Part shown: positions 14,776 through 22,538 of the stretch, in pieces
Layout of the letters: every line of letters begins with the position of its first letter
Position numbering within the stretch: the stretch's first letter is position 1
From: Spirochaetales bacterium
GTDB lineage: Bacteria > Spirochaetota > Spirochaetia > Sphaerochaetales > Sphaerochaetaceae
Direction of reading: 5' to 3'
Length of the DNA stretch: 32,587 bases
Assembly: GCA_022771185.1 (NCBI GenBank)
Contig: JALFCJ010000236.1
Coordinates: 1-32,587 of the forward strand
Program-made: the position numbers and the translations under genes
Notes under the pieces: generated by a model
Database searches by the model: none
The model's input: only the letters and a program-made list of their open reading frames with translations
What the model was told of the DNA's origin: nothing

Positions 14776-15552
14776 TTATACGAAAGTCCAAAAGTGTCGG
14801 ATATTCATATCCTTTGGGATTTTTTCCCCATGATTGCCAAGTAAACCCAACCATTTATGGCATCCATGGTCAGGTGCAAACGCAATGGCTGTGGAGTGAT
14901 TCTTCCACTTCTCTTTTACTCTCTCGATTAGTATCGAATATATTTCGATATTCTCTTTCAGAGCCATCAGACTTCTTTTTCCTTCAGGGGAGAAACGATG
15001 CATATAATAGTCGTAATCCCCATTATAGAGAACGATTAAGTCATAATGGTCTTCATCTATTAGAGAGAAAGCCTTCTCGTTACACTCCTCCTTCGTCTTA
15101 TAGATAAAGTAATCTATGTTCCTCTCAAGAAAGATTTTCGAGATAGAATCGCCTTCTGTGGATACTATTGCGCACTTTTTCCCATTCTCCGATAAACAAT
15201 CGAAAACTGTCCTACACTTTAGTATCGGCTTCACATATTCCCTTATCCCATGTTTCTCTGGAAGAAGCCCCGAATACATGGATGCAAAACATACAGGAGT
15301 AACAGGAGGCACCATTGACAGCATCTCAAGGTTAAGGTCAATCTTATTGAGTACAGGTGCAAACAAGTCTCTATGTGCTTCATATATCCACTCTGCAACA
15401 GCATCAGGATTATACATTATGACTCTGTCGCACTTTCTCTCCTTTGTAACCATCTCTATTTCATTTGTCATCTCTTTTTCTTTCTCTACTCCCAATAGAG
15501 AAAGAATAGTAGACGCTACTCTTTCGATTGATACTTCATTCAGTCCGTTCAT
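14776..15552 (-). CDS. Alkaline phosphatase superfamily / phosphodiesterase-like protein
   Basis: This protein of about 258 residues carries V-T-P-V-C-F-A-S-M-Y-S-G-L-L-P-E-K-H-G-I, the nucleophile-region pattern of nucleotide pyrophosphatase/phosphodiesterase-type enzymes. Later come L-I-V-L-Y-N-G-D-Y-D-Y-Y-M-H and A-P-D-H-G-C-H with G-N-H-G-E, which supply the usual metal-binding Asp and His residues. It is short for the superfamily and has no signal peptide. The start at 15552 lies 1 bp beyond the upstream stop codon. A longer frame from 15603 would overlap the transporter by 50 bp and is less likely. It is cotranscribed with the transporter at 15554-16711. The substrate is unknown; a phosphoester or phosphonate taken up or made nearby is only a guess. 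Confidence 0.6.
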   Translation of the reverse strand: MNGLNEVSIERVASTILSLLGVEKEKEMTNEIEMVTKERKCDRVIMYNPDAVAEWIYEAHRDLFAPVLNKIDLNLEMLSMVPPVTPVCFASMYSGLLPEKHGIREYVKPILKCRTVFDCLSENGKKCAIVSTEGDSISKIFLERNIDYFIYKTKEECNEKAFSLIDEDHYDLIVLYNGDYDYYMHRFSPEGKRSLMALKENIEIYSILIERVKEKWKNHSTAIAFAPDHGCHKWLGLLGNHGEKIPKDMNIRHFWTFV

Positions 15553-15553
15553 A

Positions 15554-16711
15554 TCAAACAACCTTAATAAGGGATCCGACAGTAGATGCCAATGATCCGA
15601 CAACTACTATTATTTGGAAAGGAAGAGTGCCGAAGAAAGAGCAAATCGGACTACCTCCAGTCCTCTTTCTAGAAATATGATAAGCAAGAATGACACCTAG
15701 GCCTGTTATGACCTGGATGACTCCTGCAATTCTAGTAAACCCTACAAAGCCCTCCAACCCTAAAAGAGCCAAAATAAGACAAGGAAGGGTGGCTAGGATC
15801 CAGCTCTTCTTTCTTGAGAGACCTGTCTTTTCCGATACTATATCCCTTAAATTCAGTGAATTGGCCCAGAAAGAAGTTGAAAGAGCAAGAAGAGAGAATA
15901 TATATCCGACTACTCCTACCCAGCCCCCGAGTTTTCTCGAGAGATCAACCAAGGCTCCGTCCTGAGTAATTGAGCTGCCGCTGCCAATAAGGGTCATGAA
16001 AGTAATGACGACAATAAGTACGACGTTAAGCCCTGTTCCTGCAGCAATGGAACTCTTTATTTTCTTTGGATCTCCATGGAAACCCTTTACTACTTGAGGT
16101 ACGCTCATTACAGCAGATAAAGCAAAGGCGACCATTCCATAAAGAGCAAGAATATTTGATGGGGCTACAAAATGGGAAGGAAGAGATTCTTTGTCCCCAG
16201 TCATGACCGAAATGAAAAGAATCAATACGACCACCACCATTGAAAACACAGATATCTTCTCGCATATCCCCACCGCCTTCATTCCTGCATATACCACCAC
16301 GGAACAAAGAGCAAAATATAACAATTGGGAAAACCACACAGGAAGGCCAAACCACGAAGAAAACACCGCGCCTCCACCACTTATGAATCCAGCGATATTC
16401 ACAAGTACAGAGAAGCCCATGATGGCGAAAGCACCCCAAGAAAGATACTTTCCTACCTTCCCTTTAAAGAGTTCATTCTCGAATATTGTAATAAATTGGC
16501 CTCCTCCATTATTGAGGCTCAATTCTGCTATCATATAGTGGAGAACTAGATTCACTAGGTATGCTGCAACAATAATGAACACAAAACTCTGCCAGCTGTT
16601 TCTCGACGCTAAATATGGGACAGCCAATACGCCAGAGCCTACTCCATGACCGACTATTATGCCCGCACCTTCCCAAAAAGTAAGAGAAGCTTCAGATTTT
16701 ACTTTATTCAT
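15554..16711 (-). CDS. Amino acid permease-type transporter
   Basis: This 385-residue membrane protein has about 11 hydrophobic segments. The first carries F-W-E-G-A-G-I-I-V-G-H-G-V-G-S-G-V-L-A-V-P-Y, the unwound-helix pattern of APC-superfamily transporters, nearest to the aromatic or hydroxy amino-acid permease group. I chose the ATG at 16711 (M-N-K-V-K-S-E-A). The longer frame up to 16819 would run through the start of the divergent AAA gene and has no membrane or family features. GGGGAG and AGGTG lie upstream. Its stop is adjacent to the start of the phosphatase-superfamily gene, so the two are coupled. The cargo is probably an amino acid or similar small amine; the exact one is not readable. 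Confidence 0.78.
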   Translation of the reverse strand: MNKVKSEASLTFWEGAGIIVGHGVGSGVLAVPYLASRNSWQSFVFIIVAAYLVNLVLHYMIAELSLNNGGGQFITIFENELFKGKVGKYLSWGAFAIMGFSVLVNIAGFISGGGAVFSSWFGLPVWFSQLLYFALCSVVVYAGMKAVGICEKISVFSMVVVVLILFISVMTGDKESLPSHFVAPSNILALYGMVAFALSAVMSVPQVVKGFHGDPKKIKSSIAAGTGLNVVLIVVITFMTLIGSGSSITQDGALVDLSRKLGGWVGVVGYIFSLLALSTSFWANSLNLRDIVSEKTGLSRKKSWILATLPCLILALLGLEGFVGFTRIAGVIQVITGLGVILAYHISRKRTGGSPICSFFGTLPFQIIVVVGSLASTVGSLIKVV

Positions 16712-16772
16712 ACACCTATTCTCTCCCCTTAACTCTTTCCCTGCAAGGCTAAATAGAGTTACCTTTTGGATT

Positions 16773-17921
16773 ATGAAACGAAAACCTATAATCATCTTTG
16801 GCTTTTTGGTATTTGCCATTCTTTTGGCTTTATTCTCTTTTGATGTTTTCGATACTTCTCAAAAGACTTCCTTTACTCAGTTCATAAGCTTAGTGAATGA
16901 AGGGAAAGTCGAATCCATATCCATCCAAGGAGAAGTGTTAAAAGTAAAAAGTGAAGGAAAGACCCTCTCTGTTCCAAACCCTGACTATCCTACTTTCAAA
17001 AGGGATATGATGGAGAAAGGAATAAGGGTATCTGATGATACAACAACTCTGGACGACATATTAAACTCCCTCTTTAACGTCCTGTTCCTTGCTCTATTTA
17101 TCTTTGCTCTATATAAAGCGCTCTATTGGTATTCTTCCACTTTCAAGATAGTAAGACACACAGGGATTCATTTCTCCGATATCGCGGGAATGGATGAAGT
17201 GAAGAGAGATATGGAAAACATCGTAAAAGAGATGAAGAGCCCTGATGAAAATAGCAAAAGAGTTAAAGGAATTATTCTTGAGGGACCTCCAGGAAACGGA
17301 AAGACTCTCTTTGCAAGGGCACTGGCAGAAGAATCAGGTGTAAACTTCATAGCCACAAAAGGTGCAGATTTCCAAGGCGCCGTCATGGGACTGGGTGCAA
17401 TGAAAGTAAAGATGCTCTTCAAAAAAGCAAGAAGCAAGAAACCTTGCATCGTGTTCATAGATGAATTCGACTCAATAGGCGAAAAGAGAAACTATGCTGG
17501 AAGCGGTATTGATAAAGAAAACAATAGAATACTCACAACTCTTTTAAATGAAATGGATGGTTTTAGCGGGGACAAAGGGGTAATGGTTGTAGCAGCAACA
17601 AACTCATTCCAATCTCTGGATCCAGCTCTAATAAGACCAGGCAGATTTGATCTGAAGTACACTATTTCAAATCCCGACCAGAAGACACGAATGGAGCTTT
17701 TGGCAATCTATGGAAAGGGAAAGACCTTCTCTTCAGATCTTACTCCCCAGATTCTCTCCACCATCTTTGACGGACTCTCTTCAGCAGCTATCGAAAGCGT
17801 TATTAATCAAGCGGAAGAAATAAGAAGAAGTTACAATAAAGAAACGATAACTATTGAATGTATCGTCGCTTCTGCTTCCAAGTGCAGAGAAAAGCTAAAT
17901 ATAAAAATAAAGAAGAATTAG
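16773..17921 (+). CDS. FtsH-like membrane AAA ATPase lacking the protease domain
   Basis: The 382-residue protein has the FtsH layout up to the AAA module: a first membrane helix (5-24), an extracytoplasmic domain (31-95, T-S-F-T-Q-F-I-S-L-V-N-E-G-K-V), a second helix (99-118), Walker A G-P-P-G-N-G-K-T (171-178), Walker B I-V-F-I-D-E (226-231), and the second region of homology ending R-P-G-R-F-D (288-293). It then stops after the AAA lid. There is no H-E-x-G-H zinc motif and no M41 domain, and a normal FtsH has about 600 or more residues. The pore loop reads A-V-M-G-L-G where FtsH has an aromatic residue (F-V-G-V-G). I chose the ATG at 16773 because it opens directly before the first helix. 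The upstream extension lies in the divergent promoter. A terminator 24 bp after the stop shows the end is natural. It could remodel membrane proteins without degrading them. Confidence 0.82.
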   Translation: MKRKPIIIFGFLVFAILLALFSFDVFDTSQKTSFTQFISLVNEGKVESISIQGEVLKVKSEGKTLSVPNPDYPTFKRDMMEKGIRVSDDTTTLDDILNSLFNVLFLALFIFALYKALYWYSSTFKIVRHTGIHFSDIAGMDEVKRDMENIVKEMKSPDENSKRVKGIILEGPPGNGKTLFARALAEESGVNFIATKGADFQGAVMGLGAMKVKMLFKKARSKKPCIVFIDEFDSIGEKRNYAGSGIDKENNRILTTLLNEMDGFSGDKGVMVVAATNSFQSLDPALIRPGRFDLKYTISNPDQKTRMELLAIYGKGKTFSSDLTPQILSTIFDGLSSAAIESVINQAEEIRRSYNKETITIECIVASASKCREKLNIKIKKN

Positions 17922-17944
17922 TAAACTGAGATATTATCACGCTG

Positions 17945-17985
17945 AAAAAGGCGGCCTGACACAATAGATATGTCGCCTTTTTTAT
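17945..17985 (+). terminator. Strong intrinsic terminator after the FtsH-like gene
   Basis: AAAAAGGCGGC (17945-17955) pairs with GTCGCCTTTTT (from 17972) as an 11-bp stem with one G-U pair, ending in a T run on the plus strand and an A run before the stem, so it can work in both directions. It marks the left edge of the accessory region. Confidence 0.88.
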
Positions 17986-18112
17986 TACAGTCTCTTTTTT
18001 AGCTACGCTTAAAGATGTTCTTTCTATTATTTTTTTTAATTCTTTTATTAGGTCGAGTAGACAGATGCATTGCGTAGCCTCCAGTGCCAAGCAAATGCAT
18101 CCACCCCTCACA

Positions 18113-18145
18113 GAACCGTACGTGCGCTACTAACGCATACGGCTC
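18113..18145 (-). ncRNA. Group II intron domain V
   Basis: The minus-strand RNA begins GAGCCGTATGCG and closes CGCACGTACGGTTC, a 33-nt hairpin with the A-G-C-type catalytic triad region near its base replaced by the common bacterial G-A-G-C-C-G form. It is followed by GTGAGGGG and domain VI, the standard order at intron 3' ends. Confidence 0.85.
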
Positions 18146-18165
18146 TTCATTTTAATCTTTTGTTG

Positions 18166-19428
18166 TTACCAAAGCTTTACATATACTTTAGGACTCACGA
18201 TGGGCGTCTGTTTCATGAAGATATTGAACTTTTCCCAATTTATCCTCTTCTTTTGTCCTCTACGTCTTAAGACTCTATATAGCGTTTTGATGCAGTAGTT
18301 TCTAAATGAACTGAGACTTTTTGTATTTCCACTTACACCGTAATAATGATAGTGACCAAGCAGTTTAACATTTAGCTTAGTTACAATGTCCGAGATAGGA
18401 CAATGCATCACACTATATAACCATTCTTTTATGGCTTGCCTTTTAGCTTTCATCTTCTTTTTACTGGAAAGAACTACTACAACGTAAAAGCTTTTATGGA
18501 CCATTCCATTGTGAAAAGAAAAACCAAGGAATTCAAATGATTCTTTTGAACCACTACCTTTACCAAAAGGTAATATTCTAGTTTTGTCTTCAGCAATCTC
18601 AAGACCAAATTTTGCAAGTCTCTTTGGCAGTACAGCGTAAAATGCTTTGGCATCCTCTTCATACTGAAAGCATGCTAGAAAGTCGTCTGCATATCTAATG
18701 ATATAGGCTTCACCTTTTACATGTTTCTTTACCACCTTCTCAAACCATAGGTCGAGGACGTAATGAAGATAAACATTTGCAATATAAGGACTTATTAATC
18801 CCCCCTGTGGAGCGCCTAGAGTACTTTCCTGCATTATACCTTTATCCATTATTCCGGCTTTGAGAAATCTAATGATGTATCTGATAAGGTTTTCATCAGC
18901 AATATCGTTTCTAAGAAACTTTATTATCCATTCATGATTCATATTGTCGAAGAACCCTTTTATATCTGCTTCAACAACCCAACCTATAGGACGTTTATAA
19001 ATAATATCTCTAATGGTTTTGATTGCATCATGAGCACTTCTATCAGGTCTAAAACCATATGAACAATCCAGAAATCTTGGTTCATATACACCATTCAGCA
19101 CTTTTGCAAGCACACCTTGAACAAGCTTGTCTTCATATGACGGTATTCCTAAAGGACGAAGCTTTCCATTAGCCTTGGGAATGTATACTCTTTTGACCGC
19201 TTGCGGTCTATAAGAGAATGTTTTCATTCGTTTAAGCAAATTATCAAGATTTGCATCAAGGTTCCTGTTGTATTCATCTTTGGTAACACAATCGACTCCA
19301 ACAGCCTTGTTTCTGAGTTGTAGTTTATGCTCTTTCTCGAGATTCACTTTATTGACGTAGTGAATTAACGTCTGAAGCTTATCATGCTTCTTTGACAACA
19401 ACATTATTTCCTTTTCGTAATTTTCCAC
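18166..19428 (-). CDS. ltrA: Group II intron reverse transcriptase/maturase
   Basis: This 420-residue intron-encoded protein has the reverse transcriptase blocks in order: R-P-L-G-I-P (91-96), Y-G-F-R-P (124-128), D155 in E-A-D-I-K-G-F-F, Q-G-G (208-210), the catalytic Y-A-D-D (246-249) and F-L-G-F. The maturase X domain follows, with G-H-Y-H-Y-Y-G-V-S-G near the end. There is no C-terminal H-N-H endonuclease, as in several bacterial intron classes. Start GTG at 19428 has GGAG about 12 nt upstream. It should help splice its own intron RNA and move the intron by reverse transcription into DNA. All frame-keeping motifs are intact, so the element may still be active. Confidence 0.92.
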   Translation of the reverse strand: MENYEKEIMLLSKKHDKLQTLIHYVNKVNLEKEHKLQLRNKAVGVDCVTKDEYNRNLDANLDNLLKRMKTFSYRPQAVKRVYIPKANGKLRPLGIPSYEDKLVQGVLAKVLNGVYEPRFLDCSYGFRPDRSAHDAIKTIRDIIYKRPIGWVVEADIKGFFDNMNHEWIIKFLRNDIADENLIRYIIRFLKAGIMDKGIMQESTLGAPQGGLISPYIANVYLHYVLDLWFEKVVKKHVKGEAYIIRYADDFLACFQYEEDAKAFYAVLPKRLAKFGLEIAEDKTRILPFGKGSGSKESFEFLGFSFHNGMVHKSFYVVVVLSSKKKMKAKRQAIKEWLYSVMHCPISDIVTKLNVKLLGHYHYYGVSGNTKSLSSFRNYCIKTLYRVLRRRGQKKRINWEKFNIFMKQTPIVSPKVYVKLW

Positions 19429-19931
19429 AATTTACGGAGCCTCCAGTACTCCATGTGTCCACTCTAAGGAACCGACTAAAATGTGTCTCCCTTCGCTCCG
19501 CTGTGTTTCCACAGTTTCATCACTACTATGAAGACATCCGACTACTTACATTTGCGTCCTGAATCTTGCTTTTACACTTGTATCCAGTCGTTCTGCTCAC
19601 TTTGAGCCAGATAAAAATGTAAGTCCTCCCAGGTATGACATACACACCTTGCACACTCGCCACGCTCTACGACCCCGATGAGTTCTCAACAGTCATCGCC
19701 TTTATCGATTGTTTCTTGCTGTCTGCTGCCCGGTTAAACGCATCGACACTCATACGATAATTTCACGAGGCTCAATCGCATTCAGGTTTCCCTTGCGGCT
19801 CTTGTGCTTTCCTGCCTACGCTTAAACCTAATCTCACGACTTCGGCTCCAAGGCTGGATACTGACTGCTGGCTGGGCTTTGTCAGGTTGGGAGTTTCACC
19901 CAACTATGTGTATGACACCGAACTGGCGCAC
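19429..19931 (-). other. 5' non-coding ribozyme region of the group II intron (domains I-III)
   Basis: This 503-bp stretch has no gene. It carries the structured RNA upstream of the maturase frame, with many short G+C-rich inverted segments. It starts at the conserved GTGCG end, which is the splice donor on the minus strand. Confidence 0.75.
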
Positions 19932-19948
19932 TAACCGTCAAATAAAAG
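19932..19948 (+). repeat. Left terminal inverted repeat of the IS66 element
   Basis: TAACCGTCAAATAAAAG matches the inward-read right end TAAGCGTCAAATGAAAG at 15 of 17 positions. It directly abuts the 5' end of the group II intron. Confidence 0.75.
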
Positions 19949-20009
19949 CCTAAGGCCATTCCATCAATCATTGAGTAACATAAGCTCATGAACATATGGA
20001 GGCATGGTT

Positions 20010-20336
20010 ATGGAATCATCAGTATCACCAAAGAACCGTTTATCAACATCAGAAAAGAGTAATTATGTATCTCAGTGGAAAGCATCTGGACTATCACAGA
20101 AGCAGTTCTGTAGGAATATGGGTATCAGCCCTACAACCTTTTCTGGATGGATTCATCAATTATCAGCAATAGAGAATAGGAAAGAAGTGCATTCGATCCC
20201 TTTTATTAAAGTAGAGAGTAAAACACCTTCTTTTCTGGAACATTCAATTACCATGGAATATCACGGAGCAAGAATTAACCTTCCTCAATCATTATTGCCA
20301 AAGGTTATTAAAGAACTCTCAAAGGTTAACGGCTGA
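20010..20336 (+). CDS. tnpA: IS66 accessory protein TnpA, on the strand opposite to tnpB and tnpC
   Basis: The 108-residue protein has a helix-turn-helix (S-G-L-S-Q-K-Q-F-C-R-N-M-G-I-S-P-T-T-F-S-G-W) and a short C-terminal part with I-N-L-P-Q-S-L-L-P-K-V-I, the pattern of IS66 TnpA proteins. I chose the ATG at 20010 because GGAGG lies 7 nt before it; the ATG at 20004 is only 1 nt from that site. In most IS66 elements tnpA, tnpB and tnpC lie in one direction. Here tnpA converges on tnpC, and their 3' ends overlap by 11 bp. It probably helps transposition, perhaps by binding the element ends. Confidence 0.8.
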   Translation: MESSVSPKNRLSTSEKSNYVSQWKASGLSQKQFCRNMGISPTTFSGWIHQLSAIENRKEVHSIPFIKVESKTPSFLEHSITMEYHGARINLPQSLLPKVIKELSKVNG

Positions 20337-22026
20337 AGCCAGTGAGAATGTAATCTCCTATCCTCTCTTCATCAGGCCTAGCTTCTCTTATGGCTTTATC
20401 ATAGAAATCAAGTCTAGAGAGATCTGCATTCCAGGGAAGAAGAGAATCATAATCTTTCTCTTCTGTTGTTGGACCAAACCTGAGTACAAACTCCATGTAT
20501 CTCTCAGCATTAAGTCCACACTCTTTTGCGCTCATTAATAGAGAATAGAAGAAACAAGATGCATCAGCACCATCAATTGACTTGCAGAAAAGCCAGTTGT
20601 GTCTTCCTACGGCAATGCGCCTTGCTGCATTCTCACACACATTGTTATCTGGTGTTAGCTCTACATAATCAAGATAGACATAAAGGTTATCTTTATAGAA
20701 GCGCAGGTAATCCAATCCTTTCTGCAACTCTGCTGAGGTGACAAGCTTGCCAAACTCCTTATCTACCATCTCAAAAATGGAATCAATAATAGGCTTTGTC
20801 ATCTTCTTTCTCTTATCAATGAACTCTTCTGCTGAAATCTCTCCCTTATGAAGCTCCTTCCTGCAGTTCTTATCAATTGTGTATAACTGGGAATGAAGAT
20901 TCAACAGCTTGAATACCTTCATGTCTTTCTTGTTGAGTCTGGCATAGTTCTTGAAGTGCCTTACTGCATGTGTCCAGCAAACAGCATGCCTCTTTTGGTA
21001 GATTCTATTATCATCCATGTACCCTTTGAGCCCATCGGTCAATAATGGTCCATTGAAGCAGGCCTTCTTGAATCCATCAAAAAGGCATTCTCTCGTTCTT
21101 CCTATGCTGTAAAAGTAATTGATTACTCTCCGGTACACTCTTTTCTCTTCATCAAAGGTCGTCCCAACTCTTATCAGTACAAATGAATTAGAACTGGTCC
21201 TTCCACTTTCACTTTTTACATCCAACACTTCAATCGGCGTCTCATCTTGATTGAGAACTCTCATCTTGAATACTTGTTCTCTAAAGTACCTGTCAAAACC
21301 TGTCAGTTCTCCGTAATAGGTAATAAGCCAATTACTCATCGTTTGCCTTGAAAGATTAAGCCCTTGCTCTTTGCATGTCTCAGAATATCTATAGAGAGGA
21401 CAGCTGTTGTAGTATTTCTGGAATACAATATTCGCAACCATAGATGCATCACAGCTAAGAGCATCTGTCTTTGCATTATTGAATCCTACTATCTTTTTTT
21501 CTTCTGTCCCTTCTACCTCAACATCCGTTACCCATGTTGGATAGATTGCTTTAACAAGCCTTCTTTCAGAGGGCCTATAACAAAGCTTTAAAACAACTTC
21601 GTCTTCCCCTCTCTTGTAAACAATACCATCCTTTTCAATTGTTTCTGGTGCATCTGTTGTATAATCATCTGTGAAGATTGGGGTGTTAGCAGGGAATACC
21701 ATCCCTATTGTTCTTTTCTTTCTTGTTTTCTCTTCTTTTGCAGCAGAAGATTCTTCCGCTTTCCCTTCTGTTACTTCTTCTGCATATTTAATGATTGCTT
21801 CCAATTCAGGAAAGAGAAGCTGAACAGCTTCTGTAGAAGGTAAATAGTTCTTGGCATTTGCCAGTCTTCTCAACTCCTCAATATTTGCAATTATTCCTTC
21901 CAATTCTTTTACCTTGTTAAGAAGTACTACATTATCGTTATAGAGTGAGTAAACAACATCCTTCAGCATTGGTTTATCCATGCTTTCTACACTCTCTCTT
22001 GTAATGCTTATTTTCTTCTCACTCAT
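20326..22026 (-). CDS. tnpC: IS66 transposase TnpC
   Basis: The 566-residue transposase has an N-terminal leucine-zipper-like region (M-L-K-D-V-V-Y-S-L-Y-N-D-N-V-V-L-L-N-K-V) and the DDE catalytic triad: D261 in L-N-Q-D-E-T-P, D331 in L-L-T-D-G-L-K-G-Y and E465 in N-V-C-E-N-A-A-R-R. The family's C-terminal L-L-P-W-N-A is present. The CxxC zinc finger common before the catalytic core is not visible (only C149 lies in that area). It is intact and would cut and join the element ends. The tnpB gene lies 82 bp upstream on the same strand. Confidence 0.93.
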   Translation of the reverse strand: MSEKKISITRESVESMDKPMLKDVVYSLYNDNVVLLNKVKELEGIIANIEELRRLANAKNYLPSTEAVQLLFPELEAIIKYAEEVTEGKAEESSAAKEEKTRKKRTIGMVFPANTPIFTDDYTTDAPETIEKDGIVYKRGEDEVVLKLCYRPSERRLVKAIYPTWVTDVEVEGTEEKKIVGFNNAKTDALSCDASMVANIVFQKYYNSCPLYRYSETCKEQGLNLSRQTMSNWLITYYGELTGFDRYFREQVFKMRVLNQDETPIEVLDVKSESGRTSSNSFVLIRVGTTFDEEKRVYRRVINYFYSIGRTRECLFDGFKKACFNGPLLTDGLKGYMDDNRIYQKRHAVCWTHAVRHFKNYARLNKKDMKVFKLLNLHSQLYTIDKNCRKELHKGEISAEEFIDKRKKMTKPIIDSIFEMVDKEFGKLVTSAELQKGLDYLRFYKDNLYVYLDYVELTPDNNVCENAARRIAVGRHNWLFCKSIDGADASCFFYSLLMSAKECGLNAERYMEFVLRFGPTTEEKDYDSLLPWNADLSRLDFYDKAIREARPDEERIGDYILTGFSR

Positions 22027-22108
22027 GGAATTAAATATATCACAATTGGCTATTTAATTCAATATATTACAATAAATTAGTCTCTAAAAAACAAAGAAAT
22101 TAACTCCC

Positions 22109-22441
22109 TTAAAAGTGCGGAAACCTCCTCCACGGATCTCCTCCTTTTAGCATCTCTATTATCTCTTCCCAACTAGCTTCTATTTTTTCTTCTGTATCGT
22201 TTGGCCACTTGAAACCTAAACCGCAATTAAGTCTTTTCGATATCTCTAACCATCCATTTCCATCCCATGCTATTGCTGTTACCCTTCTATGATTCTTTCC
22301 ACAGAAGATAAAGATGCTTTTATCTTGCGGATTAAGATTCATTTCACTTCTTACCATCAATGATAGTGTTTCGGCTCTCTTCCTCATGTCTGTTACGCCT
22401 GGCTTGATGTAGATGCTATATGACTCTAGATTAATTTCCAT
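22109..22441 (-). CDS. tnpB: IS66 accessory protein TnpB
   Basis: The 110-residue protein matches the IS66 Orf2 family: I-Y-I-K-P-G-V-T-D-M-R-K (normally P-x-D-M-R-K-x-x-x-G-L), then F-I-F-C-G-K-N-H-R-R-V and I-A-W-D-G-N-G-W. A GGAG-type site precedes the ATG. It is required with TnpC for transposition in studied elements, but its biochemical role is unsettled. It is the first gene of the minus-strand pair. Confidence 0.92.
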   Translation of the reverse strand: MEINLESYSIYIKPGVTDMRKRAETLSLMVRSEMNLNPQDKSIFIFCGKNHRRVTAIAWDGNGWLEISKRLNCGLGFKWPNDTEEKIEASWEEIIEMLKGGDPWRRFPHF

Positions 22442-22503
22442 CCCTTTGTAGTTCTCCTATCCTCATGAAGGAGTCTACTACTTTAGCTATTTTCAATTTG
22501 GAA

Positions 22504-22521
22504 CTTTCATTTGACGCTTAC
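22504..22521 (-). repeat. Right terminal inverted repeat of the IS66 element
   Basis: Read inward on the minus strand this is GTAAGCGTCAAATGAAAG, with the G-T-A-A-G-C-G tip typical of IS66 elements and a 15/17 match to the left end. Confidence 0.8.
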
Positions 22522-22538
22522 ATTTTATTATCGTATGA

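Larger units (their letters stand above)
18057..19931 (-). mobile_element. Complete group II intron
   Basis: On the minus strand the element opens with GTGCGCCAG (the conserved G-U-G-Y-G 5' end) at 19931. It runs through about 500 nt of structured RNA region, the reverse transcriptase frame, a clear domain V (18145-18113) and a domain VI stem (GATGCATT/AATGCATC), and ends near CTAC at 18057. The total is about 1,875 bp, normal for an intron whose protein lacks an endonuclease domain. The 3' boundary is uncertain by several bases. The 5' boundary touches the left terminal repeat of the IS66 element. The intron does not interrupt a host gene. Confidence 0.85.
19932..22521. mobile_element. IS66-family insertion sequence (about 2.59 kb)
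   Basis: The element carries tnpB and tnpC on the minus strand and a tnpA-like gene on the plus strand, between imperfect terminal inverted repeats at 19932-19948 and 22504-22521. The right end reads GTAAGCG inward, the usual IS66 tip. The left tip is missing its outermost G because the group II intron begins there. ATTTTATT (22522-22529) flanks the right end and a 7/8 match, CTTTTATT, lies at 18042-18049 beyond the intron, a possible 8-bp target duplication. The right end lies 17 bp from the stop of the kinase gene. Confidence 0.85.

Noticed and set aside
16659..16772. N-terminal extension of the FtsH-like protein
   Set aside because: It is antisense to the transporter start. FtsH proteins begin just before the first membrane helix, as from 16773.
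16712..16819. N-terminal extension of the amino-acid transporter
   Set aside because: It overlaps the start of the divergent AAA gene, lacks family features, and the ATG at 16711 has a ribosome site.
16773..17921. FtsH gene cut short by the group II intron
   Set aside because: The stop codon is followed by a complete terminator at 17945-17985, before the intron begins at 18057.
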